This document shows positions 37,262 to 45,809 of a stretch of DNA of 64,000 nt, one piece after another. Origin of the DNA: Allobosea sp. Root381. Its GTDB lineage: Bacteria > Pseudomonadota > Alphaproteobacteria > Rhizobiales > Beijerinckiaceae. Where the stretch lies: NCBI RefSeq assembly GCF_001429395.1, contig NZ_LMJT01000014.1:24156-88155 (forward strand), read 5' to 3'. Below the pieces are notes generated by a model. The model made no database searches, was not told the DNA's origin, and saw nothing but the letters and a program-made list of their open reading frames with translations. The translations under genes were made by a program, and so were the position numbers. Positions within the stretch are counted from its first letter, which is position 1, and every line of letters begins with the position of its first letter.

Positions 37262-37663
37262 ATGTCCGCCCTCGCCTCCGTCAAACGCCTCGATCCCTAC
37301 TTCCTGGCCCTCCTGCGGATATTCACAGCCTTGAGCTTTATCTCGCATGGCACGCAGAAGCTGTTCGGCTTTCCGGCCCCGCCGGCCTGGGGCATGCCCG
37401 GCGCCTTCACGCTGTCCTGGACCGCCGGCGTGCTCGAGGTCTTCGGCGGCGCACTTGTGCTCGTCGGCTTCCTGACCCGCCCGACCGCCTTCGTCCTCTC
37501 GGGCATGATGGCCGTAGCCTACTGGATGGCCCATGGCTCTAAGGGCTTCTACCCGCTGCTGAACGGCGGCGAGGCGGCCATGCTGTTCTGCTTCATCTTC
37601 CTCTACATCTTCGCCGCCGGCCCCGGCGCCTTCAGCGTCGACGGCATGAAAAAGAACGGCTGA
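37262..37663 (+). CDS. DoxX-family membrane protein
   Basis: A 133-residue inner-membrane protein with four helices. Family pieces are YFLALLRIFTALSFISHGTQKLFGFP at the N terminus, AGVLEVFGGALVLVGFLTRPTAFVLSGMMAVAYWMAH, and NGGEAAMLFCFIFLYIFAAGPGAFSVD at the C terminus, which fit the DoxX/YphA group. Relatives include a thiosulfate:quinone oxidoreductase subunit and mycobacterial proteins coupled to thiol-redox defence; most are uncharacterised. A shared bidirectional terminator separates it from the convergent trxA. Confidence 0.9.
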   Translation: MSALASVKRLDPYFLALLRIFTALSFISHGTQKLFGFPAPPAWGMPGAFTLSWTAGVLEVFGGALVLVGFLTRPTAFVLSGMMAVAYWMAHGSKGFYPLLNGGEAAMLFCFIFLYIFAAGPGAFSVDGMKKNG

Positions 37664-37681
37664 TCCGGCCGGTCACGGACG

Positions 37682-37724
37682 AAAAAAAGGCCCGCCATCC
37701 TTGCAAGGGTGGCGGGCCTTTTCG
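37682..37724. terminator. bidirectional terminator between doxX and trxA
   Basis: An A-run, GGCCCGCCATCC, the loop TTGCAA, GGGTGGCGGGCC and a T-run: a 12-base stem with one G-T type mismatch, flanked by A and T tracts so that it works for transcripts from both sides. Confidence 0.85.
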
Positions 37725-37744
37725 TATCGCCGGAGCGGCGAGGC

Positions 37745-38065
37745 TCAGACGGCGCCGGAGATCCAGCGCGACAGGTCGCTCTTCGGCGCGGCGCCAACCT
37801 TCTGCGAGGCCAGCTTGCCGTCCTTGAACAGCATCAGGGTCGGGATCGAGCGGATGCCGAACTGGGCCGGGATCGCCTGGTTCTCATCGACATTCATCTT
37901 CACGATCTTGACCTTGCCGTCGAGCTCGCCCGCGATCTCCTCGAGCGCCGGGCCGATCATCCGGCAGGGGCCACACCATTCGGCCCAGAAATCCACCACG
38001 ACCGGCTGGTCCGCCTTGAGGACATCCGCCTCGAAGCTCGCATCGGTCACCTTGATCGTCGCCAT
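37745..38065 (-). CDS. trxA: thioredoxin TrxA
   Basis: A 106-residue cytosolic thiol-disulfide reductant. The active site is [10 protein letters not shown] (Cys31, Cys34), the buried Asp lies in VVVDFWAEW and the cis-proline in [13 protein letters not shown]. Full-length, canonical thioredoxin 1. It lies 134 bases downstream of addA on the same strand, the arrangement kept in many Hyphomicrobiales, though it likely has its own promoter in that gap. Ends at the bidirectional terminator. Confidence 0.98.
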   Translation of the reverse strand: MATIKVTDASFEADVLKADQPVVVDFWAEWCGPCRMIGPALEEIAGELDGKVKIVKMNVDENQAIPAQFGIRSIPTLMLFKDGKLASQKVGAAPKSDLSRWISGAV

Positions 38066-38199
38066 GGCATGCAGCCTTTCATAAAAGATGTGGCGGCCGC
38101 GCCGCCTTCGCCCGGAAAGCTAGGAACGCGCCGGAGCCGGGTCAAGGCGCGTCCGGCGCGGAGTCGGGTCTGTCCCCCGCACATGATGGCGCGGCAACG

Positions 38200-41100
38200 T
38201 CAAACGAGGCCCAGCTCCATCTGCGCCGGCACGTCGGCGCCGCTCAGCCCGGCGAGCACGGCGTCGAGCCGGGCCGGGTCTGGCTCCAGCCGGGTCAGCG
38301 TCGCGGTATAGACCAGGAGCGCGCGCACCCGGCGCCCGGGATAGATCTCGCCGACCAGCGCGCGGTAGACCGCAAGCTGCGCCAGCGTTGTCTCGGGGAT
38401 CGCGCTCGCGTCGCGGGGCGGGCGCGCCGCCGTCTTGAAATCGGCGATGACGACCTCGTCGGCGGAGACCGCCAGCCGGTCGATCTGCCCCGAGACCGGG
38501 CGGCTGCGGCCGCCGGAGAGCCGGACCGCGCCCGAGATCGGCACCTCCGCCAGCGAACCCGGCGCGAACAGCCCGGCCAGCGCGGGCTCGTCGAGAAGCG
38601 CCAGCGCGTCGGTGATGATCGTCTTGCGCCGCTCGGGCGGCACGGCCCCGGCGCGCGCCTGGCCCAGCGCCTGCGCCACCGGCTCGCGCTGGTCGCGCGC
38701 GATCTCCGGCAGCATCTGCAGCAGGAGATGGGCGAAGCGCCCGGCCGAGGCCGCCGCGGCCAGGAATGGCCCGTCGACCGGCCGCTCCGGCTGATCGGCG
38801 GCGGACAATGCGCTCGACGGCTTCAGCGGCGGCGCGGGCTCCTCCTCGCGCGGCGGGAGCGAATAGAGCCAGCCGGGGACGCGCTCGGTCGCGGGCGCAG
38901 GCCGTGCCTCTGCCGCTTCCTGCACCTGTGGTACCGAGGCCATGAAGCGCCGGATCGCCTGCTCGCCCTCGCCGATTTCGTTCAACCCGGTCGTGGAGGC
39001 GGCGAGCCCGGCCTCGATCATCGCGTACCAGCTGCCTTCGGGTGCCTCGCCCTTGGCTTGCGCGCCGCAGACGATCAGCCGGTCCTCGGCCCGCGTCATC
39101 GCGACATAGAGCAGCCGGTGGTGCTCCTCCACCATCTGGGCCACGACGCGGGCCTTGGCCGCGCTCGTCGCCTGCGCGTCCTCGGCGCTGGAGGGCGGCC
39201 AGATCGGCACGGCCTGCCGGCGCGGCGGCTCGATCGCCAGGATTTTTGGCAGCCGCTTCGCGCCCGGCGCCACCCCGAGATCGGCGAGGATCACGACCTT
39301 GGCCTCCAGGCCCTTGGCGCCGTGGACCGTCATCACCCGGACTTCGCCGGCGCTCGACGAGAGGTCGCGCTTCACGTCCGTTGCAGCCTCGCTGACATGC
39401 TGCAGGAAGCCGGCGAGCGAGGGGCCGTGGCGGCGCTCATGGTCGAGGGCCGCGGTCAGGAAGGCGTCGAGCGCATCGCCGGCCTCCGCACCGAGCCGCG
39501 CCAGCGCCAGGTTGCGCCCGCCGCCCGGGCCGAGCAGCCGGGCGAAGAAGCGGAACGGACCGCTTCGGTTGGCCTCGGCCTTGAGCTCCGCCAGTTTCCG
39601 TTCGACCGCCGCGTAGCGCGGCTCGCTCGCCGCCGCCTCGTGCAGCGCGGCCCGGAGCGAACCGGTTCGCCCCGGCGCCAGCCGCAGCAGGTCGTCGTCG
39701 TCGAGCCCGATCAGCGGCGTCTTCAGCGCGGTCGCCAGCGTCAGATCGTCCTCGGGCAGCAGCAGCGCCCGGCCGAGCACGACGAGGTCCTCGACCGCCG
39801 GATGCTCGGCCAAAGTGAGCCGGTCGCGGCCCGTGACGGGAACGCCGGCGTCCTTCAGCGCCTTGACGATGTTCTCGAACAGCGCGCCGCGCTGGCGCAG
39901 CAGGATCATCACGTCGCCGGGCAGGAAGCGGTTGCCGAGATCGTCGACGCCGCGGCGCCTCCATGCGTCGAGCGTGGCTGCGATGCGCTGCGCCAGCTTG
40001 GCGGTGCCGCTGCGCCGCTCCGGCGCATCGACCGGCGTCGTCCAGGCATCGGGCGGCTCGCCGGTGTCGTTGGCGCTGAGCGGCCAGAGATCGACGCTGC
40101 CGGCGGCGCCGCGGCGGACCGTGTCATGCGGCTCCGGCCGCTCGGCGCCGTCGAAGACGAGGCCGCGCGCATGCTCGGGGACCGCGAAGACGGCATCGAC
40201 CGCCCGCATGATGTCCGGCGCCGAACGGAAGGAGGTGTTGAGGCTGATCGGCTCGAAGCGCTGCCCGGCCGCGTCGAGCCTTTGCCCGAGCTGGCGGCGC
40301 TCCTCGCCGAAGGCGGCCGGGGCCGCGCCCTGGAAGCCGTAGATCGACTGCTTCTCGTCGCCGACGACGAAGACCGTGCGCGGCTTCGGGTTGAATTCCT
40401 GCGGGCCCTCGCCACCGCTGCTGAACTCCTCGGCGAGCTTGCGCAGGATCGCCCATTGCGCTTCGCCGGTGTCCTGCGCCTCGTCGAGCAGGATGTGGTC
40501 GATGCCGGCATCGAGCTTGTAGAGCACCCAGGCCGCCTCGATCCGCGTCAGCAGCGAGCGTGTCTTCGCGATCAGATCGTCATAGTCGAGCAGCGAGCGC
40601 TCGCTCTTCTGGCGCTGATAGGAGGCGAGCATCCGCGTCACCAGCAGCGCCAGCGCATGGCTCCGGTCGCGGATCGCGATGGCGTTGAGCTGGTCTGCCG
40701 CGGCGAGCAGGCGGGCGGCGAGTTCCTCCAGCGTCGCCAGCAGCGGCGCCTCGAACTCGGATTTGCCCTTGCCGCGGATATTGATGTTGATCGTCCCGGC
40801 ATCGGTGATGAAGCCGCGGCGGCAGAAGGCGACGGGATCGCCGTCATCGGAACCGGCGATGAGGCTGCGCAGCGTCGCGGCGAAATTCTGCCGCGTCTGG
40901 CTGCCGGCAGAGAGCGCATCGATCAGGGCCGCGAGCCCCGCCATCTGCGCAAGGTTCGCGCGGAAACCGGCGCGAACCGCCTCGGCCGCGAGATCGGGTG
41001 CGATCCCCAGCACATCCGCGATGCCCGCACGCATCTCCTCGGGATCGCGGGCGCGGCCCTCGCTGTCGTTGAACAAAGCGCGCTGGCGCAGCGCTTCCTG

Positions 41101-41697
41101 CACCATCGCCTCGAAGGTGTCCTGCGCGGCATGGCGGGCGAGCAGGTCGAGTGCCTCAGCCTCGGCGCTGTCCGGTGCAGCCGCCACGAGCCGCAGCAGT
41201 TCGCGCCGCGCCTCCTGCAGCATCTCGGCCTGGGCGAGGTCGTCCGCCACCTCGAAGCGCGGCGGCACATTGGCCTCGAACGGGGCCGATTGCAGCACGC
41301 GGGTGCAGAAGGCGTGGATCGTCTCGATCTTCAGGCCGCCCGGCGTCTCCAGCGCCTGGGCGAAGAGCCGCCGCGCCGCGGCGCGCTGGAGGGCTGAGGG
41401 CGCCTGCCCGGTCAGCTTCTCCAGTGCCGCGACCAGCTCCGCCTCGGGCATGGTCGCCCAGGCGCTGAGCGCGGCGAAGACCCGGTTCGCCATATTGGCG
41501 GCGGCGGCCTTGGTATAGGTGATGCAGAGCAGCCGGCTCGGCTGGACCTCGTCGAGCAGCAGCCGCAGCACCCGGTTGACCAGTACATGCGTCTTGCCCG
41601 AGCCGGCATTGGCCGAGACCCAGGCGCTGAGGCGCGGCTCCGCCGCCAGCGTCTGGCGCTGGTTGGTGAGCGGCGGGACGATCCAGCCTGCCTTCAC
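38200..41697 (-). CDS. addA: double-strand break repair helicase-nuclease AddA
   Basis: A 1165-residue subunit of the AddAB complex, which unwinds and resects broken DNA ends and loads RecA, replacing RecBCD in alphaproteobacteria. The UvrD-like helicase part has Walker A VSANAGSGKTHVL (about 27-39), ITYTKAAAANMANRVF (motif Ia), LLDEAQDTGEAQW (Walker B), FVVGDEKQSIYGFQGA (motif III), VMTVHGAKGLEA (motif V) and LLYVAMTRAEDRLIV (motif VI). The C-terminal RecB-type nuclease has VVIADFKTAARPP. A GTG start at 41697 overlaps the addB stop (GTGA); longer in-frame starts reach into addB and were rejected. Translationally coupled to addB. Confidence 0.96.
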   Translation of the reverse strand: MKAGWIVPPLTNQRQTLAAEPRLSAWVSANAGSGKTHVLVNRVLRLLLDEVQPSRLLCITYTKAAAANMANRVFAALSAWATMPEAELVAALEKLTGQAPSALQRAAARRLFAQALETPGGLKIETIHAFCTRVLQSAPFEANVPPRFEVADDLAQAEMLQEARRELLRLVAAAPDSAEAEALDLLARHAAQDTFEAMVQEALRQRALFNDSEGRARDPEEMRAGIADVLGIAPDLAAEAVRAGFRANLAQMAGLAALIDALSAGSQTRQNFAATLRSLIAGSDDGDPVAFCRRGFITDAGTININIRGKGKSEFEAPLLATLEELAARLLAAADQLNAIAIRDRSHALALLVTRMLASYQRQKSERSLLDYDDLIAKTRSLLTRIEAAWVLYKLDAGIDHILLDEAQDTGEAQWAILRKLAEEFSSGGEGPQEFNPKPRTVFVVGDEKQSIYGFQGAAPAAFGEERRQLGQRLDAAGQRFEPISLNTSFRSAPDIMRAVDAVFAVPEHARGLVFDGAERPEPHDTVRRGAAGSVDLWPLSANDTGEPPDAWTTPVDAPERRSGTAKLAQRIAATLDAWRRRGVDDLGNRFLPGDVMILLRQRGALFENIVKALKDAGVPVTGRDRLTLAEHPAVEDLVVLGRALLLPEDDLTLATALKTPLIGLDDDDLLRLAPGRTGSLRAALHEAAASEPRYAAVERKLAELKAEANRSGPFRFFARLLGPGGGRNLALARLGAEAGDALDAFLTAALDHERRHGPSLAGFLQHVSEAATDVKRDLSSSAGEVRVMTVHGAKGLEAKVVILADLGVAPGAKRLPKILAIEPPRRQAVPIWPPSSAEDAQATSAAKARVVAQMVEEHHRLLYVAMTRAEDRLIVCGAQAKGEAPEGSWYAMIEAGLAASTTGLNEIGEGEQAIRRFMASVPQVQEAAEARPAPATERVPGWLYSLPPREEEPAPPLKPSSALSAADQPERPVDGPFLAAAASAGRFAHLLLQMLPEIARDQREPVAQALGQARAGAVPPERRKTIITDALALLDEPALAGLFAPGSLAEVPISGAVRLSGGRSRPVSGQIDRLAVSADEVVIADFKTAARPPRDASAIPETTLAQLAVYRALVGEIYPGRRVRALLVYTATLTRLEPDPARLDAVLAGLSGADVPAQMELGLV

Positions 41698-44600
41698 GCC
41701 TCGCCCCCCTCGTCGCCCTCGGAAGCGGCAGACCACTCCTTGACCCGCGCCAGATGGTCGTATGGCGAGGCATAGCGGATATAGTCCGGCGCGCGCCGCG
41801 AGACGAAAGCCTCGCGGCCGCTGCGCAGCGCATCGAGATGCTCGAGCAGGCGCTCGAGATGGCGGGCGGCGACATCGGCAAGCGGCTCGCCATCGAAATC
41901 GAGCGGCTTGTCCTTGGCCCAGCCCTTCGGATCATGATGCAGCTTGAGATAGAGCAGCGCCTCGACCGGCGTCGGCCCGGCGAGCGGCGGAAAGCCGGCC
42001 CGCGCCGCGAGCTCCGCCTCCAGCGTCAGTTGCGGCGCGAACCCCTTCTCGACCTGCGCCTTGCTCGGCGGCGCCCCGGTCTTGAAGTCGATGATCCTGA
42101 GCGCCGGCTCCCGCGTCAGCTCGATCCGGTCGGCCCGGCCGCTGAGCCGGAAGCGCGCGCCGTCCGCGAGCGGGAATTCCGCCCCGGTGCCGAGTTCGAC
42201 GCCGATCCGCGAAAGCTGGCCGCGTCGGGCCTGCTCCCAGCCGATGAAATGTCCGGCGGTGATCAGGAAGCGCGGCCACCAGAAGGCGCGCACCTCCGGG
42301 GCATCGTCGAAGGCACGGAACTTCTCCTCGCCGATCGCGATCAGCCGGCCCAGCGCATCGGCGGGAAGCTGCTCCGGATAGGTCTCGGCAAAGCTCGCGA
42401 CGATGTCGTGCAGCAGGTTGCCGCGGTCCTGCGCGCTCGGATCCTCGACCAGCGGATCGAGCGCGTCGAGCTTGAGGATCCGGCGGGCATGGATCTGGTA
42501 GGGGTCGCGATAGAGCGTCTCGACATCGGTGACGCTGAGGGTGAGCGGTTGCAGCGCCCGCGGCGGCTTCGGCGCCGGCCGTGCGATCGGCCGCGCATCG
42601 GCGGCCGGGGCGGAGAGCGCCGCGGCGAGCCCGCTCAGGCGCTGCCCGCGCCCGAGCGCTTCCGTCCAGACCGGCTCCGGCGTCACCGCCTTCAGCCGCT
42701 GCCACAGGCGCGAGGCGATGGTCTCGGCCTCGCCGGCCTTGCGCGCGCGGGTCAGCGTCACGCGCGGTGCCGCCAGCGCCTGCACGAAATCATGCGCGGT
42801 CTGGCCGATGCGGCGTTCCGGTGGCGACAGGCCGAGCTCGGTCCGCATCGGCCGGTTGACGAAGGCGTCGGTCTTGGCCTCGGGCGGCCAGACCGTCTCG
42901 TTGAGGCCGCCGAGCACGACATGGTCGGCCTCCAGCAGACGGGCCTCGAGCAGGCCCCAGATCTTGACGCGCGGATGGCCGCCGCCGGCGCGGCGCACGA
43001 CCTTCTCCGCCAGCAGGCCGTCGAGGATCGCGATGAAATCGCGCGGCCGGCCGCCCTGCGGCATGTCGGCCTGCGCCGCGTCGAGATCATCGAACAGCCC
43101 GGCCAGCGCTTCGCCGTCCGGGCCGGCGAAGGCGCGCGAATGGCCGTCCTCGTCGCGGCTGACGGCCTCGACCGCTTCGCGCGCGGCCTGAGCCACCGCG
43201 GCGAGCGAGGGCTCCGCCAGGAACAGCGCCTCCAGCAATGGCGCCAGCGCCCCGCCGAGCCCGTTCAGTACGGCGGTAGCCGCCGCCGCATCCGCTTCGG
43301 TGAGGCGGCGGCGGGGGCGGGGCACATGGCGTTCCGCCTGAAGCGTGGCCCAGCGCTCCAGGTTCTCGTGCAGCCCGGCGAGACCCCGGCCGATCGCCTC
43401 GCCGCGCCAGAGCCCGATCTCCAGCGCCGAGGCGCCGTGCTCCACGGCCTCGCGCGGCAGGCCGAGCCGACAGAGCGGGTGCGCCAGCAGCGGCACCAGG
43501 CTCGCCGGCGTCAGCTGCGCCAGGGCGGTCTCCAGGATCAGCCGCAGCAGCGAGCCGGCCGGCCAGCGCGACAGCGGCAGCCCGGCGGAATCGTCGACCT
43601 CCACGCCCCAGCGCCGCAATTCGATGGTGACGCGCTCGGCCAGCCCGCGGTCGGGCGTGATCAGCGCCGCCTGCCGGCCGGGATCCTCCAGCGTCTCGCG
43701 CAGCGCGATCGCCACCGTGAGCGCCTCCTGCCGCTCGTCGGCGGCCTCGACCAGCCGCAGGTCGCCGAAGGCGAGGGCGGCTTCCTCGCCGCCGAGCCGC
43801 GCCTGCAGATCGGCCCAGCTCTGGGTAACGGAGGCTGGCAGCAAGGCCTCGCGCAGCAGATGCGAGCGGGCCGCGCGCGTCGTGTCCGGCGTGGCCAGCG
43901 GGCGGATGTCGTCGCGGGTCGCCTGCAGCGTGTCGAGCAGGTGGTGAAGGGCCGCCTGCGGATGCGAGGGCGCGGGCTCCGCAGCGATCGCGTCCCAGGC
44001 CTCCCCGTCCAGATCGAGATCGATCCCCGGCAGCACCACCGCGCCATTGGGCAACCGGGCTATCGCCGCGAGCAGCCGCGCCGTCGCCGGCACGGTTCCG
44101 GTCGAGCCCGCCGCGATGATCGGGCCCTTCGCCTCGCCAGCGAGCAACCGTTCGCGCTCGGCCGCCAGCATCCGGTTGCGGAAATCGGCGGGGTCGCAGG
44201 CGCCGCGCTCGGCGAGGATCGCCGGCCAGGCCTCGCCGAGAATGGCGAGGAAGCTCGCATTCAGCTGCCAGACCTTGTCGAAGCGCGCCGCGTCGAGTTG
44301 GCCCAGCCGCTCGATCGCGACGCCCTCGGTCTGCATTTGGTCGAGCAGGGCGGCAAGGTCGCCGGCCAGCCCATAGGCCTCGGCCAGGGTCGCCGGCACC
44401 AGCGAGGGCTCGGACGGATCGAGCCTGAGATGGCTGCGATTGGCGCTGCGGCCCCAGGCGTCGACGAGTCGGGTCAGGATCATCCGCCGCGCCAGCGGAT
44501 CGATCGGCGCGAGCCGGGCTTCCGTCCAGGCGCCGGCCCCGATCACCGCCGTCTCGGCCTCGTCGACATCGCCCAGCGGCATGATCCGCGGCAGCAGCAG

Positions 44601-44804
44601 AGGCCGCCCGCCGAGCTTCTCGGAGAGGCAAGCGGCGAAGGCGCGGGCCGCCCGTCGCGTCGGCAGATAGAGCGTCGCCCGCGCCATGGCGGCGGGGTCG
44701 TCCGGGTCGTGGACCGGGCCGAAGCGCCCCTCCAGCATCGCCTGCGCCAGCACGTCAAGGAACGGCGCGCCGGCGGGGATGGTGAAGAGGTTGAGCTCAG
44801 GCAT
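41694..44804 (-). CDS. addB: double-strand break repair protein AddB
   Basis: A 1036-residue partner of AddA. It begins MPELNLFTIPAGAPFLDVLAQAML and has LYLPTRRAARAFAACLSE at about residue 47, where the AddB-type helicase-like fold normally carries a nucleotide-binding loop; no intact GKS/T is visible. Such degeneration is usual for the alphaproteobacterial AddB, so AddA is the motor. The C-terminal nuclease domain has ALRIIDFKTGAPPSKAQVEKGFAPQLTLEAEL (catalytic Asp and Lys of the PD-(D/E)XK fold). Start ATG 44804 overlaps the nucleotidyltransferase gene by eight bases; a longer open frame upstream lies wholly inside that gene and was rejected. Confidence 0.95.
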   Translation of the reverse strand: MPELNLFTIPAGAPFLDVLAQAMLEGRFGPVHDPDDPAAMARATLYLPTRRAARAFAACLSEKLGGRPLLLPRIMPLGDVDEAETAVIGAGAWTEARLAPIDPLARRMILTRLVDAWGRSANRSHLRLDPSEPSLVPATLAEAYGLAGDLAALLDQMQTEGVAIERLGQLDAARFDKVWQLNASFLAILGEAWPAILAERGACDPADFRNRMLAAERERLLAGEAKGPIIAAGSTGTVPATARLLAAIARLPNGAVVLPGIDLDLDGEAWDAIAAEPAPSHPQAALHHLLDTLQATRDDIRPLATPDTTRAARSHLLREALLPASVTQSWADLQARLGGEEAALAFGDLRLVEAADERQEALTVAIALRETLEDPGRQAALITPDRGLAERVTIELRRWGVEVDDSAGLPLSRWPAGSLLRLILETALAQLTPASLVPLLAHPLCRLGLPREAVEHGASALEIGLWRGEAIGRGLAGLHENLERWATLQAERHVPRPRRRLTEADAAAATAVLNGLGGALAPLLEALFLAEPSLAAVAQAAREAVEAVSRDEDGHSRAFAGPDGEALAGLFDDLDAAQADMPQGGRPRDFIAILDGLLAEKVVRRAGGGHPRVKIWGLLEARLLEADHVVLGGLNETVWPPEAKTDAFVNRPMRTELGLSPPERRIGQTAHDFVQALAAPRVTLTRARKAGEAETIASRLWQRLKAVTPEPVWTEALGRGQRLSGLAAALSAPAADARPIARPAPKPPRALQPLTLSVTDVETLYRDPYQIHARRILKLDALDPLVEDPSAQDRGNLLHDIVASFAETYPEQLPADALGRLIAIGEEKFRAFDDAPEVRAFWWPRFLITAGHFIGWEQARRGQLSRIGVELGTGAEFPLADGARFRLSGRADRIELTREPALRIIDFKTGAPPSKAQVEKGFAPQLTLEAELAARAGFPPLAGPTPVEALLYLKLHHDPKGWAKDKPLDFDGEPLADVAARHLERLLEHLDALRSGREAFVSRRAPDYIRYASPYDHLARVKEWSAASEGDEGGEA

Positions 44805-45555
44805 GGACTCTCTGGCGCGGGACGCGAGCCGCCTCGGCGAAGGCGGCCTCGGCCGGCGTGATCGCCTCGGGCGTGCCGACATGCAGCCACTGCCCGTCGA
44901 GCACGAGGCCGTGCAGCCGGCCGGTCGCGATCGCCCGGTCAAACAGCAGGTTCAGCGAGAATGGCCCGTCCGGCGTGTCCGCGAAGAGTTCGGGCTTCAT
45001 GATGGCGACGCCGGCATAGACGTAAGGTGCGCTCTCCGCGCTGCCGCGGCGTGTCAGCAGCCCGTCATCGCCTCGGAAGAAGTCGCCGCGCCCGTCGAAG
45101 CCGACGCTGCCCTCACGCCTCGCGAGCAGCAGCAGCATGTCCATGCCGGCCGCGTCCCAGCGTGCGGCCATCGCGGCCATGTTGGACGGGCCGGTCTCGC
45201 TCCAGAGCGAGTCGGAATTGACGTGGAAGAACGGCTCCGCGCCGAGCAGCGGCAGCGCCTTCTTCACGCCCCCGCCGGTTTCGAGGAGCTCTGCCCGCTC
45301 GTCCGAGATGGTGATGCGCGGCTGCGCGCGGCCGGCGACATGCCCCTCGATCTGCGCGGCGAGATGGTGGACATTGACCACCGCGTCCGCGACGCCGGCC
45401 TCGGCCAGCCGGTCGAGCGCATGGTCGAGCATCGCCTTGCCGCCGATCCTGACCAGCGGCTTCGGCAGCGTGTCGGTGATCGGGCGCATGCGCTGGCCGA
45501 GCCCCGCCGCCAGGACCATCGCGCGGCGGATCGGACTGAAACGGGCCTGCGTCAC
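44797..45555 (-). CDS. murU: nucleotidyltransferase, MurU-like (N-acetylmuramate-1-phosphate uridylyltransferase)
   Basis: A 252-residue sugar-phosphate nucleotidyltransferase. Signature MVLAAGLGQRMRPITDTLPKPLVRIGGKAMLDHALDRL covers the G-x-G-x-R loop and the PKP lysine; Asp in FHVNSDSLW is the metal ligand; APYVYAGVAIMKPELF and LDGQWLHVGTPEAI complete the fold. MurU activates MurNAc-1-phosphate to UDP-MurNAc in the cell-wall recycling route that bypasses fosfomycin-sensitive MurA. The assignment is supported by the upstream gene, whose C-terminal half looks like the MurNAc/GlcNAc kinase AmgK. Other sugar nucleotidyltransferases remain possible. Overlaps addB by eight bases. Confidence 0.85.
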   Translation of the reverse strand: MTQARFSPIRRAMVLAAGLGQRMRPITDTLPKPLVRIGGKAMLDHALDRLAEAGVADAVVNVHHLAAQIEGHVAGRAQPRITISDERAELLETGGGVKKALPLLGAEPFFHVNSDSLWSETGPSNMAAMAARWDAAGMDMLLLLARREGSVGFDGRGDFFRGDDGLLTRRGSAESAPYVYAGVAIMKPELFADTPDGPFSLNLLFDRAIATGRLHGLVLDGQWLHVGTPEAITPAEAAFAEAARVPRQRVHA

Positions 45556-45593
45556 GCGAATCTCCGGGCTGCGAGCGAGCCTGTTTCATAGCG

Positions 45594-45781
45594 CGTCATG
45601 GTCGGACTTGTCCCGGCCAACCACGTCTTCCATCGCAGCTCGCCGCGATCAGGCGCCAGCAACCAACTCAGCCCTCATCCTGAGGAGGCCCGTAGGGCCG
45701 TCTCGAAGGATGCTCCAGGAGGCTCCCGAACCATCTGGAACATCCTTCGAGACGCGCCTGTGGCGCTCCTCAGGATGAGGG
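45594..45781. repeat. half of a family 3 repeat followed by family 2 inverted repeat, copy B
   Basis: 45594-45625 carries CGTCATGGTCGGACTTGTCCCGGCC, one side of a family 3 element. 45672-45781 is a nearly perfect long hairpin: CCTCATCCTGAGGAGG ... TCTCGAAGGATG on the left and CATCCTTCGAGACG ... CTCCTCAGGATGAGG on the right. They fill most of the 254-bp gap between the MurU-like gene and the tsaE-amgK fusion and interrupt an otherwise tightly packed operon. No gene lies within. Confidence 0.75.
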
Positions 45782-45809
45782 CTGGGAAGAAAGGCGACGG
45801 CCGAGTTCG

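Noticed and set aside
38728..44861. Very long plus-strand open frames (889 and 1035 codons) opposite addA and addB
   Set aside because: Antisense shadows of certain helicase-nuclease genes in GC-rich DNA; no ribosome-binding sites or domains.
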